From NCBI RefSeq assembly GCF_009193175.1, contig NZ_VUKE01000002.1, forward strand, positions 1-64,000: 64,000 nt of DNA, given 5' to 3'. This DNA comes from Georgenia ruanii. GTDB lineage: Bacteria; Actinomycetota; Actinomycetes; Actinomycetales; Actinomycetaceae. The position numbers and the translations under genes were made by a program. The notes beneath the pieces are model-generated. The model was not told the origin of the DNA. It searched no databases and saw only the letters and a list, made by a program, of their open reading frames with translations. Shown here piece after piece: positions 16,385 through 24,004 of this stretch (positions are counted from its first letter, which is position 1; each line of letters starts with the position of its first letter).

Positions 16385-18014
16385 GGGTCATGGCCTCGTC
16401 GGTGTTGGTCAGGCCCGTCTCGAAGGCCGAGCGGATGTGCTCGACCATGACCTCCGGGTCCCGGCCCCGCTTGAAGAGGTGGAAGCCGTCGCCGAGCGCG
16501 GGCAGCGTCGCGGCCAGGCCGGGCTCGAAGCCGAAGTCGTGCACCACCCGGTCGATGTCGTCGGCGCGGGACTGGCGGTAGCAGTGCACGGTCTGGGCCT
16601 CCTGCAGCACCGTGAGGGCGGGGGAGTCGACCGGGATGTCGGCGATCTTGTGGATGGCGACGACCAGGGCCAGGCCGAGGCCGCGGGCGAGCTTGGTGTT
16701 GGCCCGCATGAGCTGGGCGTTGGGCCCGCCGACCAGGTGCCAGCCCTCCTCGGCGATGAGGTTGGTGAACCGGCCGCGCTCGCGGCGCAGCGTGCCGAGC
16801 AGCCACATGTTCGCGATCGCCATGACGGTCGGCACCGCGGGGCCGTCCTCGGGCAGCTGGGAGACGTCGAAGCTGGTGAGCTTCTCGCCCAGGGACACCC
16901 ACGGCGAGGTGGGCCCGTCGAAGATGCCCGAGTACTCCTCGAGCAGCCCGTCGAGCAGGAAGCGCACGCCCAGGCCGGCCTCGTGCAGCCGCTCCAGGGC
17001 CCCCGGGGTGAGATCGGCATAGGCGGGGTCCTCGGCGGCGTGGCCGGCCTGGGAAAGGACGTCGGGCAGGACCGGGATGCGCTCGTCGGCCTCGGCGGCG
17101 CGCATGGCCAGGCGGTAGGCGCTGCGCAGCGCCTCGCGCTCCCACGGGTCCAGCGGGGCCCCGCCCTGGGCGAGCTCGGCGGCCACCTGGAGCAGGTGCG
17201 CCTGGTTCTTCGCGCCGGTTCCGCCGGTGATGATCGGATCGAGCAGGTTGAGCACGGTGCCGCCGGGCTCGAGGGAGAAGCGCATCGGCGCGGCGCCGTA
17301 GCGCTCGACCAGCGCGCAGTACTCGCCCTCGCCGCCGCGGTCCTTCTTGTCGAAGATCACCGACCGGCGTCCGGCCAGGGTGAGCGGGCGCAGCACGTAG
17401 ACGGTCTTGAGCAGGCTCGACTTCCCGGCGCCGATGTCGCCCAGGACGAGGACGTTGGGGGAGGAGACCAGCCCCTTGGCGTAGGCGGTGAACGGGTCGT
17501 GCGCCACGACGGCGTTGGACAGGCAGTCCCGCCCGATCGCCACCCCCTCGGCGTCGGTGGGGGCGGCGACCACGGCGGTGTTGAGCACCTCCGCCTGCCG
17601 GGTGGTGGTCGGGGCGCCGCGGTGCAGCGGGGCGTAGTAGCCCCGGCGGGCGCGGCGCAGCCTGGGCCGGGCGGGCCAGCCGCGGGCCTCCCACGGCGGT
17701 CGGCCCTCGCCCTCGCCGGGGGCGGACACCGGGGCGCGGAAGATGTTGCGGCGCTTCTTCGCCGGCGCGATCGGGGCCGACGGCTCCGCCGGCGCGCCTG
17801 CGTTCGCCGGCGCGGTCGCTGCGCCATTGCTCGACGCCGGCGAGGCGAGCGGCGGCGCAGCTGAAGTCGCCGGGGCCGTGTCCTCGGACCCTCGAGCTTT
17901 CGACGGGGCCTTGAGGTCGGTGCCGGCCTCCGCCGGAGCCGCATCCGGCGAGGCGGCGGACGTTGTTGCGCTATCCCCGGCGTCAAGGCGCGGGCTGCGG
18001 CGGAACCGGCTCAC
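16368..18014 (-). CDS. VirB4/TraC-like secretion ATPase
   Basis: This is a 548-residue ATPase of the VirB4/TraG-like HerA superfamily. The first 110 residues are low complexity (Ala/Pro/Ser). The ATPase domain carries Walker A GDIGAGKSSL near residues 190-200, SVIFDKKDRGGEGEYC after it, and Walker B FTNLIAEEGWHLVGG near 415. The family is the central motor of type IV secretion systems. Here it is shorter than full VirB4 and lacks an N-terminal partner domain; that portion may be supplied by the adjacent SCO6880-family protein. GTG 18014 and the previous stop share GTGA, showing translational coupling. Confidence 0.85.
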   Translation of the reverse strand: MSRFRRSPRLDAGDSATTSAASPDAAPAEAGTDLKAPSKARGSEDTAPATSAAPPLASPASSNGAATAPANAGAPAEPSAPIAPAKKRRNIFRAPVSAPGEGEGRPPWEARGWPARPRLRRARRGYYAPLHRGAPTTTRQAEVLNTAVVAAPTDAEGVAIGRDCLSNAVVAHDPFTAYAKGLVSSPNVLVLGDIGAGKSSLLKTVYVLRPLTLAGRRSVIFDKKDRGGEGEYCALVERYGAAPMRFSLEPGGTVLNLLDPIITGGTGAKNQAHLLQVAAELAQGGAPLDPWEREALRSAYRLAMRAAEADERIPVLPDVLSQAGHAAEDPAYADLTPGALERLHEAGLGVRFLLDGLLEEYSGIFDGPTSPWVSLGEKLTSFDVSQLPEDGPAVPTVMAIANMWLLGTLRRERGRFTNLIAEEGWHLVGGPNAQLMRANTKLARGLGLALVVAIHKIADIPVDSPALTVLQEAQTVHCYRQSRADDIDRVVHDFGFEPGLAATLPALGDGFHLFKRGRDPEVMVEHIRSAFETGLTNTDEAMTRGGRR

Positions 18015-19621
18015 AGCGCCTCCCTCGCCCCGTGCCCGCTGAGCGAGCGCATCATCCGCTGCGCCGTGGTGGGCGCCGGCGGGCGCATGCCGCGGACGAT
18101 CGGCCACGTGCACCCCGACGCCGCCGCCTGGTAGGTGTCCAGCCACTCCAGCCGCTCGATGCCCAGCCCCCGCTCCGCCGTCGCCGTGACCAGGCGCACC
18201 GCCTGGGCGAGCTCCTCGCGGGAGGGCGCGGAGACGGTGAGGTGCCCGAGCCACTCCGCGCCGTGGTGCTGGGTGCCGGGGCGCAGGTCCTCCAGGCGGC
18301 GTTGGGCGGCGGAGAGGGACGCCTCGCTCTCGTCGTCGAGCAGCCGGCCCGCCTCGCGCCGCCGCAGGATCTCGGAGTGGTCGCTGGTGGCGTCGAGGCG
18401 GGCGGTGGCCTTGGCCTCGCGGGCCGGCACCATCCAGGTCTGCAGCGACAGGGTGCGCACGATCCGCTCGGGCATCCCCGACAGCAGCGGCGTCACCCAC
18501 AGGCTGTTGCGTTCGCCGGTGGCCATCGCCTTGGCGGTGACCAGCGCGGTGCGGTGCCACCACCGCACGGGTTCGCCGGTGGAGGGGTCGACGTCATCGA
18601 CCACGTGCGCGGAGTAGGCGTCGGTGCCCGCCAGGCCGAGGGCGTCGGGGTCGACGTCGTGCGTCTGGTCGACGGGCCGCGAGGGGTTTTGCATGTGGGC
18701 GATGACCGCGGCCGCCTCGTGCGCGGTCAGCGCCCGCACGCGCCCCATCCGCGCCCGCCGCAGGCCGCGGGTGATCGCGTCGACCTCGTGGTCCATGAGG
18801 CGGCGCCAGCCGTCGCGGCCGGGCCCGTAGCGCGCGGCGGCGCGGGAGAAGGCGCCGGTGAGCGGCCAGCGCACCGCGACGTAGTGGCGCTGGGCCATCT
18901 CGCGCCGGCCCATCCGGTGCAGCAGGTCGTCGTAGGAGCGCAGCAGCTCCTCCGGGGCGTCCGGGTCCACCTGCGAGACCACCCAGGCCTCGTGCCCGGC
19001 GGAGTCCGGCGGGAGCACCCGGCTGAGGCTCTGGACCGCGCGGGCCAGGGAGTCCTCGCTGCCGAGGGAGGCGAGGAACGCCCCCCACGCGACCTGGGAC
19101 TGCTCGACGGCGTGCTCGGACTCGATCCCGCGGACCTGCCCGGAGACCTCGAAGGCCACCGACAGGTACGGCTCCTCGCCCGTGGGCGCGTGCCAGGCGA
19201 TGCCGGGCCGGCCGGGCCGCTTGTCCAGCCAGCCCAGGCCCTCGGCGCCGTCGGGGCGCTCGCGCAGCGCGGCCGCCTCCCGCGCGGCGGCGCGCCGGTG
19301 ACGTCGCCGGGCGCCGAGCTCGTGCCAGCGGGCGTCGTCGAAGGGCGCGTAGGCCACCGTGCCGGTGCGGGTGCGCTCCTTCCACCGCCGCCGCGCCACC
19401 CACCGCTCGGCCAGCGAGCCGTGCACGGTCGGGGACGTGACCAGCCAGGTGACGATGACCAGCGCGGCGCCGACGGCGAAGCCCGGCGTCCCGAGGGTGA
19501 TGGTCAGCACCATGCCGGCGACGGCCGCGGCCAGCAGCGCGAACAGCCGGCTGTGCGGGACCGAGCCGCCGAGGAAGCTCCGGTGGCCGCTCTCCCCGCC
19601 GAGGATCGACGTGCGGGTCAT
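18011..19621 (-). CDS. SCO6880-family T4SS component
   Basis: This 536-residue protein of the SCO6880 type, named after the Streptomyces coelicolor gene, sits next to VirB4-like ATPases in actinobacterial type IV secretion loci. Two N-terminal membrane helices (residues about 27-62, ALLAAAVAGMVLTITLG and VGAALVIVTWLV) resemble the PrgI/VirB3 component. The long cytoplasmic remainder resembles the N-terminal half of VirB4, so this and the following ATPase gene together may make one complete VirB3-VirB4 unit. The start overlaps the previous stop as ATGA. No catalytic motif is visible in this half. Confidence 0.8.
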   Translation of the reverse strand: MTRTSILGGESGHRSFLGGSVPHSRLFALLAAAVAGMVLTITLGTPGFAVGAALVIVTWLVTSPTVHGSLAERWVARRRWKERTRTGTVAYAPFDDARWHELGARRRHRRAAAREAAALRERPDGAEGLGWLDKRPGRPGIAWHAPTGEEPYLSVAFEVSGQVRGIESEHAVEQSQVAWGAFLASLGSEDSLARAVQSLSRVLPPDSAGHEAWVVSQVDPDAPEELLRSYDDLLHRMGRREMAQRHYVAVRWPLTGAFSRAAARYGPGRDGWRRLMDHEVDAITRGLRRARMGRVRALTAHEAAAVIAHMQNPSRPVDQTHDVDPDALGLAGTDAYSAHVVDDVDPSTGEPVRWWHRTALVTAKAMATGERNSLWVTPLLSGMPERIVRTLSLQTWMVPAREAKATARLDATSDHSEILRRREAGRLLDDESEASLSAAQRRLEDLRPGTQHHGAEWLGHLTVSAPSREELAQAVRLVTATAERGLGIERLEWLDTYQAAASGCTWPIVRGMRPPAPTTAQRMMRSLSGHGAREAL

Positions 19622-20979
19622 CGGGCGGCTCCCGGCTTGCGGTGGCGATGGTGCGCGACGGCGGAGGTGGCGCCGGGTGCGGCGCCATCCGGGCCGCCGG
19701 GCGCGGCGCCGTCGGGTGGTGCGGCCGTGGCGCCTGCAGAGCCCGGCTCGGCGCCGACCGCCGGGCTGCCCGCAGGCGCAGCACCGGCGGTCGTGGTGCC
19801 CGTGGCCCCGTCAGGGGTGGTGCCGGTCCCGCCGCCGGGGCCGCTGGGCGTCGCGGGGTCGTCCGGGCCCTCCTCGCGGGACTGCTGGGCCATGGCGGCG
19901 CGCTGCACCGGGCCCGGCTCGGGCGGCGCGGGGCGCCCGTGGACGGTGTTGGACAACAGGGGGAGGAGCGTCGCCGTGCCGTCGAAGGTCGCCGATCCGC
20001 CCAGGGACAGCGGCCGGTTCGCCTGCAGCCGGGCCACCCGGGCGATGGAGGACTCCCCGGTGGGCCCGGGTCCGGTGCGTGCCGCGGCCGTCGTCCCGCC
20101 GGTGCCGGGCAGGTCCGGGGCGGGCGCCGGGCGCAGGCTGAGCAGGGCGACCGGGGCGAGGGCGGCGAGGATCATCGCCACGGCGGCGGCGGTGAGGTTG
20201 GCGAGCTGCTCGATGCGCGGGTCGGTGGACAGCCAGCGGGTCTGGGCGGCGGTCATCCGCAGCGTCAGGCCGACGAGGAAGAACAGCAGCGGCTTTGCGG
20301 CCAGGATCGTCACCCACGCCAGCACCATCCGGGTGCCGGTGCGCCGGTGTGCCGGGTCCACCAGCCACACCAGGGCCAGCGGCACCAGCGCGCCGGTGAA
20401 GTACAGCGTCACCATGGCCACGACCAGCACCAGCGCCACGAGCAGCAGCCCGAGCAGCATGAGGCTCATGGCGAGCAGGGCGACGACGCCGCCGCCGACC
20501 ACCCCGCTCGGCTCGGTGGCGTCGATCATCGCGGTGAGGTTCGCGACGGCGCCGGTGACCGACCCGCCGGCGGCCCAGTCGATGAGCGACTGGCTCAGCG
20601 CGCCGAAGAAGCGCACCACCACCCATCCGGCCGCGGGCCCGTAGATCGCCCCGCCGAGGAAGAGGACGGAGTAGGTGGTGAAGGACTCGAGCAGCTCGTG
20701 TCCGGTGATGAGGCGCCGGGCGGCGCGCACGACGTTCCACAGCAGCAGCACCGCCCACAGGAAGATGGCGGCGGCGAAGGAGATCCGGTAGGCCTCGAGG
20801 AACCAGTTGGCGCTGAGGTCCGGCTGGGTGGCGTTGAGCAGCCAGGGCAGCAGGTCGCTGGCCAGGCCGTGCGCCGCCTCCTTGATGTTGGCGAACAGGA
20901 ACCCGAGCGGGTCGACGTCGAAGGAGACCACCGGCGCCGGGGGCGGGGGGACGGTGGCTCCCAGGACGCCGGCCGTCAC
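19618..20979 (-). CDS. VirB6/TrbL-like polytopic membrane protein
   Basis: This 453-residue protein has about six to seven membrane helices between residues 60 and 290 and a long Gly/Pro/Thr-rich hydrophilic C-terminal tail (about 300-453). Size, topology and position next to VirB4-type ATPases match VirB6/TrbL channel proteins of type IV secretion systems. GTG 20979 has GGAG seven bases upstream. The stop overlaps the next gene as ATGA. The tail has no recognised domain. Confidence 0.75.
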   Translation of the reverse strand: MTAGVLGATVPPPPAPVVSFDVDPLGFLFANIKEAAHGLASDLLPWLLNATQPDLSANWFLEAYRISFAAAIFLWAVLLLWNVVRAARRLITGHELLESFTTYSVLFLGGAIYGPAAGWVVVRFFGALSQSLIDWAAGGSVTGAVANLTAMIDATEPSGVVGGGVVALLAMSLMLLGLLLVALVLVVAMVTLYFTGALVPLALVWLVDPAHRRTGTRMVLAWVTILAAKPLLFFLVGLTLRMTAAQTRWLSTDPRIEQLANLTAAAVAMILAALAPVALLSLRPAPAPDLPGTGGTTAAARTGPGPTGESSIARVARLQANRPLSLGGSATFDGTATLLPLLSNTVHGRPAPPEPGPVQRAAMAQQSREEGPDDPATPSGPGGGTGTTPDGATGTTTAGAAPAGSPAVGAEPGSAGATAAPPDGAAPGGPDGAAPGATSAVAHHRHRKPGAAR

Positions 20980-21012
20980 GTCGGGACTCCGGTGCTCATC
21001 CGCGCGCTCCCG

Positions 21013-21333
21013 TCAGCCCGCGACCTGGAGGATCGCGCCGACGATGACGCCGAACGCGGCCACGCACACCAGCGAGATGGCGGCAGTCACGGCGCGCGAC
21101 CGCCCCCGGGTGTGGTCGTGGGGGTTGTCCCCGGCGGTGGCCATGACGACGATCCCCTGCAGCAGGAAGACGATCGTCACCAGCAGCGCGAGCGCCCACA
21201 GCGCGGCGAAGACCTTCTGCCACCACTGGGTGAACTCGGCGCCGAAGATGGTGAAGTCCGGCAGGATCCCGTCGATCGGGTTCTTGATGGATCCCTGAGC
21301 CGCGAGCACCTGTGCTCCGAGCCGGTCAAGCAT
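21013..21333 (-). CDS. Small membrane protein, first gene of the T4SS-like operon
   Basis: This 106-residue protein has two hydrophobic segments (about residues 42-65 and 85-104) separated by a short charged loop (DNPHDHTRGRSR). Two helices and this size are consistent with a VirB2-type pilin or small channel component, but there is no decisive motif. ATG 21333 was chosen because GGGGGAGG lies six bases upstream; GTG 21339 would sit directly on the ribosome site. It precedes the VirB6-like gene by 33 bases. Confidence 0.7.
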   Translation of the reverse strand: MLDRLGAQVLAAQGSIKNPIDGILPDFTIFGAEFTQWWQKVFAALWALALLVTIVFLLQGIVVMATAGDNPHDHTRGRSRAVTAAISLVCVAAFGVIVGAILQVAG

Positions 21334-21668
21334 CGACACCCTCCCCCTGCCGTGCAGTCATGGCGGCGGCATCCCCGCCGTTCCGTGACGACATCTCCAC
21401 CCCCTCGTGCAGCGCAACGGCCGACCGTTGCACCGGACGCAGCCCGTCGGAGTTTGCCAGGCCGCGTTGCGCGGCGCGCTCCGAACGCCATCTCGATTCT
21501 GCCTCCGGGGGCAGGGTCTGCCCACCCTTTCGGTGGGGGAGTTCTCTTGGCGTGCGGGACGTCGCGGCGGGTGGTTGTTCGCGGCGACACGCCCGGCAAA
21601 ACGGCCCTCGGTTTTCCGATATGAGGGTGTAGCCGTGTAACTTCCAGCCCAGACGAGGAGGTTGGAGC

Positions 21669-21716
21669 ATGAACGAGGCGGACGAGCGCTGGTTCGACGA
21701 CTGCGACGTCGAGTAG
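21669..21716 (+). CDS. Possible 15-residue acidic microprotein
   Basis: ATG 21669 follows GAGGAGGTTGGAGC, one of the best ribosome sites in the window, and opens a reading frame of only 15 codons: MNEADERWFDDCDVE then TAG. It is strongly acidic with one Trp and one Cys. It could be a real microprotein, a leader peptide of an RNA switch, or a chance match. Nothing downstream on the same strand is positioned to be regulated by it. The function is unknown. Confidence 0.3.
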   Translation: MNEADERWFDDCDVE

Positions 21717-21726
21717 AGATCTGGAT

Positions 21727-21825
21727 CTGGAAAACGCGCCACAAAGTACCTGCGGGAGACCTCAGAACCGGCGTGGCGGGACCGTTTCGACGGCTCGGAG
21801 TCGCACATTGTGGCGCGATTTCCAG
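21727..21825. repeat. Long spaced inverted repeat
   Basis: Bases 21727-21747 (CTGGAAAACGCGCCACAAAG and the next T) are repeated in inverted orientation at 21805-21825 with two mismatches, separated by 57 bases. The 99-base unit could be a miniature element with terminal repeats, paired operator half-sites, or a long stem in RNA. No target duplication is obvious. Confidence 0.6.
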
Positions 21826-21852
21826 GACAGGTGACCCGCCGTGTCGCAGGCC

Positions 21853-22719
21853 CTAGCGTCGGTGCGAGACACGGAGCCGTTTCAGCGCACGTAAGACCTC
21901 GGTGACGACAAAGGCGGGGTCGTTGGTGACGTCCCGCCAGGTGAACCGCAGGACGACGTACCCGCGGGCGACAAGTTCGCGGTCCCGCCGCCGGTCCTCC
22001 TGGAACGCGCGCCGGTCGGCGTGGTAGCCGTAGCCATCGCACTCGACGACCACACACTGCTCGACCAAGAGATCCACCTCGCCCACCCCGTGAACGACCT
22101 CACCGGCCCGCACGTTCAGTCCGGCATCGACGAGGGCGAGCCTCGCGAGCGTCTCGATGGCTGACCGGCTGCGCTCGTTGCACCGCCGCAGGGTGGCGAA
22201 AGCCAGCGGGCTGCCGGGTCCGAGGAGACCGCGTTCGAGCTCCTCGACGGTGATGAGGTTCTTGTTCAGCGCCGAATCCACCATCACGATGGACTGCTCG
22301 GCTTGCTGACAGCGCAGCGCACGAGTGAGTACCTCGGCGATCGGGGCGACAGGCCAGCGTGCCTCGGCGGGGCGCGTCCAGCCCGTCTCGCGGTGGACCA
22401 CCGTGTCGGCCGTCGGACGAGACGACCGCGGGCGCGCGCCACGGGTACGCGGGACCGCCAGGTGGATCGCGGGGACGGTGTCGAGCGTGGCGAGGCCGTA
22501 GAACCCGGCCGCGCTGACACAGGTGATGGTCGCGTTGAGCCGCCGCGCCTTCACGATCGCCGGATGGGCTGTGGCCAGGGCGACCCATCCGGCGCCGAGG
22601 TCGACGATCGTGCCCTCGTCCAGGGCCTCGGCCAGCTCCCGCCGCTGTGCGGGAGTGTGAACCAGGTGGGCACGTCGGGCCACGCCGCCCAGGCCGTGCA
22701 GCACGTCCCAGAGGTCCAT
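21853..22719 (-). CDS. DUF559 (Vsr-like) endonuclease-fold protein
   Basis: This 288-residue protein starts with a short helical region resembling the wing of AbiEi-type antitoxins (VARRAHLVHTPAQRRELAEAL), has a middle domain, and ends in a DUF559 domain of the PD-(D/E)xK type: GEVDLLVEQCVVVECDGYGYH, then RRDRELVARGYVVLRFTW, which give the Asp, the Glu-x-Asp and the following basic residues of the fold. Such proteins are common in Actinobacteria, and their biological role is not established. ATG 22719 has no ribosome site. It is divergent from galE, and no toxin partner is adjacent. Confidence 0.78.
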   Translation of the reverse strand: MDLWDVLHGLGGVARRAHLVHTPAQRRELAEALDEGTIVDLGAGWVALATAHPAIVKARRLNATITCVSAAGFYGLATLDTVPAIHLAVPRTRGARPRSSRPTADTVVHRETGWTRPAEARWPVAPIAEVLTRALRCQQAEQSIVMVDSALNKNLITVEELERGLLGPGSPLAFATLRRCNERSRSAIETLARLALVDAGLNVRAGEVVHGVGEVDLLVEQCVVVECDGYGYHADRRAFQEDRRRDRELVARGYVVLRFTWRDVTNDPAFVVTEVLRALKRLRVSHRR

Positions 22720-22866
22720 GCGGGCAGATTCGCAAAGACAGGGCGCGTGGCGGTGGCGGGGTGTGAATTGCTGAGGCGATGGGTTGCGGCTGAGGCGGCG
22801 GGCTGTGGATCGCTGAGAGGTGCTCGGCGCCGGCCCAAGGACGGCCGGGTCCTCCGGCGCTGTCGA

Positions 22867-22872
22867 TACGCT
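22867..22872 (+). promoter_or_regulatory. Leaderless promoter element of galE
   Basis: TACGCT matches TANNNT and is followed by six bases and the GTG start of galE. No Shine-Dalgarno precedes the gene. This is the same geometry seen at several other genes in the window. Confidence 0.5.
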
Positions 22873-22878
22873 GACCCG

Positions 22879-23862
22879 GTGAGCACCCTGGTGATTGGCG
22901 GCGCCGGCTACATCGGCGCCCATGTGGTCCGTCTGCTGCTCGACCGCGGGGAGGAGGTCGTCGTCGTCGACGACCTGTCCACCGGTGCCGGGGAGCGGGT
23001 GGGGCAGGCCACACTGGCCGAGCTCGACGTCGCCGCCCCGGGGGCGCAGGAGAGCCTCGAGAAGCTCATGGCGGAGCGCGGGGTCACCGCCGTCATCCAC
23101 TTCGCGGCGAAGAAGCAGGTGGGGGAGTCGGTCGCGAAGCCGGCCTGGTACTACCAGCAGAACATCGGCGGGATGGCGAACATCCTCGCGGCCATGGAGA
23201 ACGCCGGCGTGCGGAACATGATCTTCTCCTCCTCCGCCGCCGTGTACGGCATGCCGGACGTCGAGCTCGTGCGCGAGGACATCCACGGCCGCCCCATCAA
23301 CCCCTACGGCGAGACCAAGCTCGTCGGGGAGTGGATGCTCGCCGACTGCGAGCGCGCCTGGGGGCTGCGCTGGGCCGCGCTGCGCTACTTCAACGTCGCC
23401 GGGGCGGGCTGGCCCGAGCTGGGTGACCCCGCGATCCTCAACCTCGTGCCCATGGTGCTCGACCGCCTCGCCCGCGGGGACCGGCCCAAGATCTTCGGCG
23501 ACGACTACCCGACGCCGGACGGCACCTGCGTCCGCGACTACATCCACGTCCTCGACCTCGCCCACGCCCACCTCGCCGCGATGGACTACCTCGAGGGGGA
23601 CGCCCCGCTGGCCGAGCACGTCTTCAACGTGGGCACGGGGGAGGGGGCCTCGGTGCGGCAGGTGATCGACACCCTCGGCGAGATCTCCGGGCTGGACACG
23701 ACGGCGGACGTCGAGCCGCGCCGCCCGGGTGACCCGCCCCGGCTGGTCGGCGACCCCGCGCGCATCAAGGACGTCCTCGGCTGGAAGGCCGAGCACCGCC
23801 TCGAGGACATCATCCGCAGCGCCTGGGAGGCCTGGCAGGCGGGTCCGCGCCGGATCGGCTGA
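22879..23862 (+). CDS. galE: UDP-glucose 4-epimerase GalE
   Basis: GalE (327 residues) interconverts UDP-glucose and UDP-galactose in the cytosol using bound NAD. It is a short-chain dehydrogenase-type epimerase with the Rossmann motif GGAGYIGAH near residues 7-15, the catalytic Ser in SSSAAVYG (about 119) and the Tyr143-x3-Lys147 pair in NPYGETK. RDYIHVLDLAHAH and NVGTGEGASV are conserved GalE blocks. The product could feed galactofuranose synthesis and so connect to the GlfT2-like transferase at 59.4 kb, though no UDP-galactopyranose mutase is visible here. GTG 22879 is the start that fits both the Rossmann fold and the leaderless promoter. Confidence 0.95.
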   Translation: MSTLVIGGAGYIGAHVVRLLLDRGEEVVVVDDLSTGAGERVGQATLAELDVAAPGAQESLEKLMAERGVTAVIHFAAKKQVGESVAKPAWYYQQNIGGMANILAAMENAGVRNMIFSSSAAVYGMPDVELVREDIHGRPINPYGETKLVGEWMLADCERAWGLRWAALRYFNVAGAGWPELGDPAILNLVPMVLDRLARGDRPKIFGDDYPTPDGTCVRDYIHVLDLAHAHLAAMDYLEGDAPLAEHVFNVGTGEGASVRQVIDTLGEISGLDTTADVEPRRPGDPPRLVGDPARIKDVLGWKAEHRLEDIIRSAWEAWQAGPRRIG

Positions 23863-24004
23863 GGGCTCGCGCGGACGACGGCGACGACCAGCGCCCTTCG
23901 CACGTCCCCCGTTCGGGCCGCGGACCCTACATGTTCACGGACGGGTCATGTCCGCTTCCTACCGTGCGGGTGACTAGTCATCCAGTACGAACAGGGGCAG
24001 GGGC

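Larger units (their letters stand above)
21334..21852. other. Intergenic region upstream of the T4SS-like operon
   Basis: About 520 bases, less GC-rich than the flanks, separate the secretion operon from the DUF559 gene. It holds a 15-codon microORF with a strong ribosome site (21669-21716) and a 21-bp inverted repeat (21727-21747 with 21805-21825), described separately. No conventional gene is recognised. The secretion-operon promoter must lie in the left part. Confidence 0.6.

Noticed and set aside
21662-21856. TTG-initiated 64-codon frame overlapping the microORF
   Set aside because: Rare start, and it overlaps the inverted repeat; the 15-codon ATG frame fits the ribosome site better.
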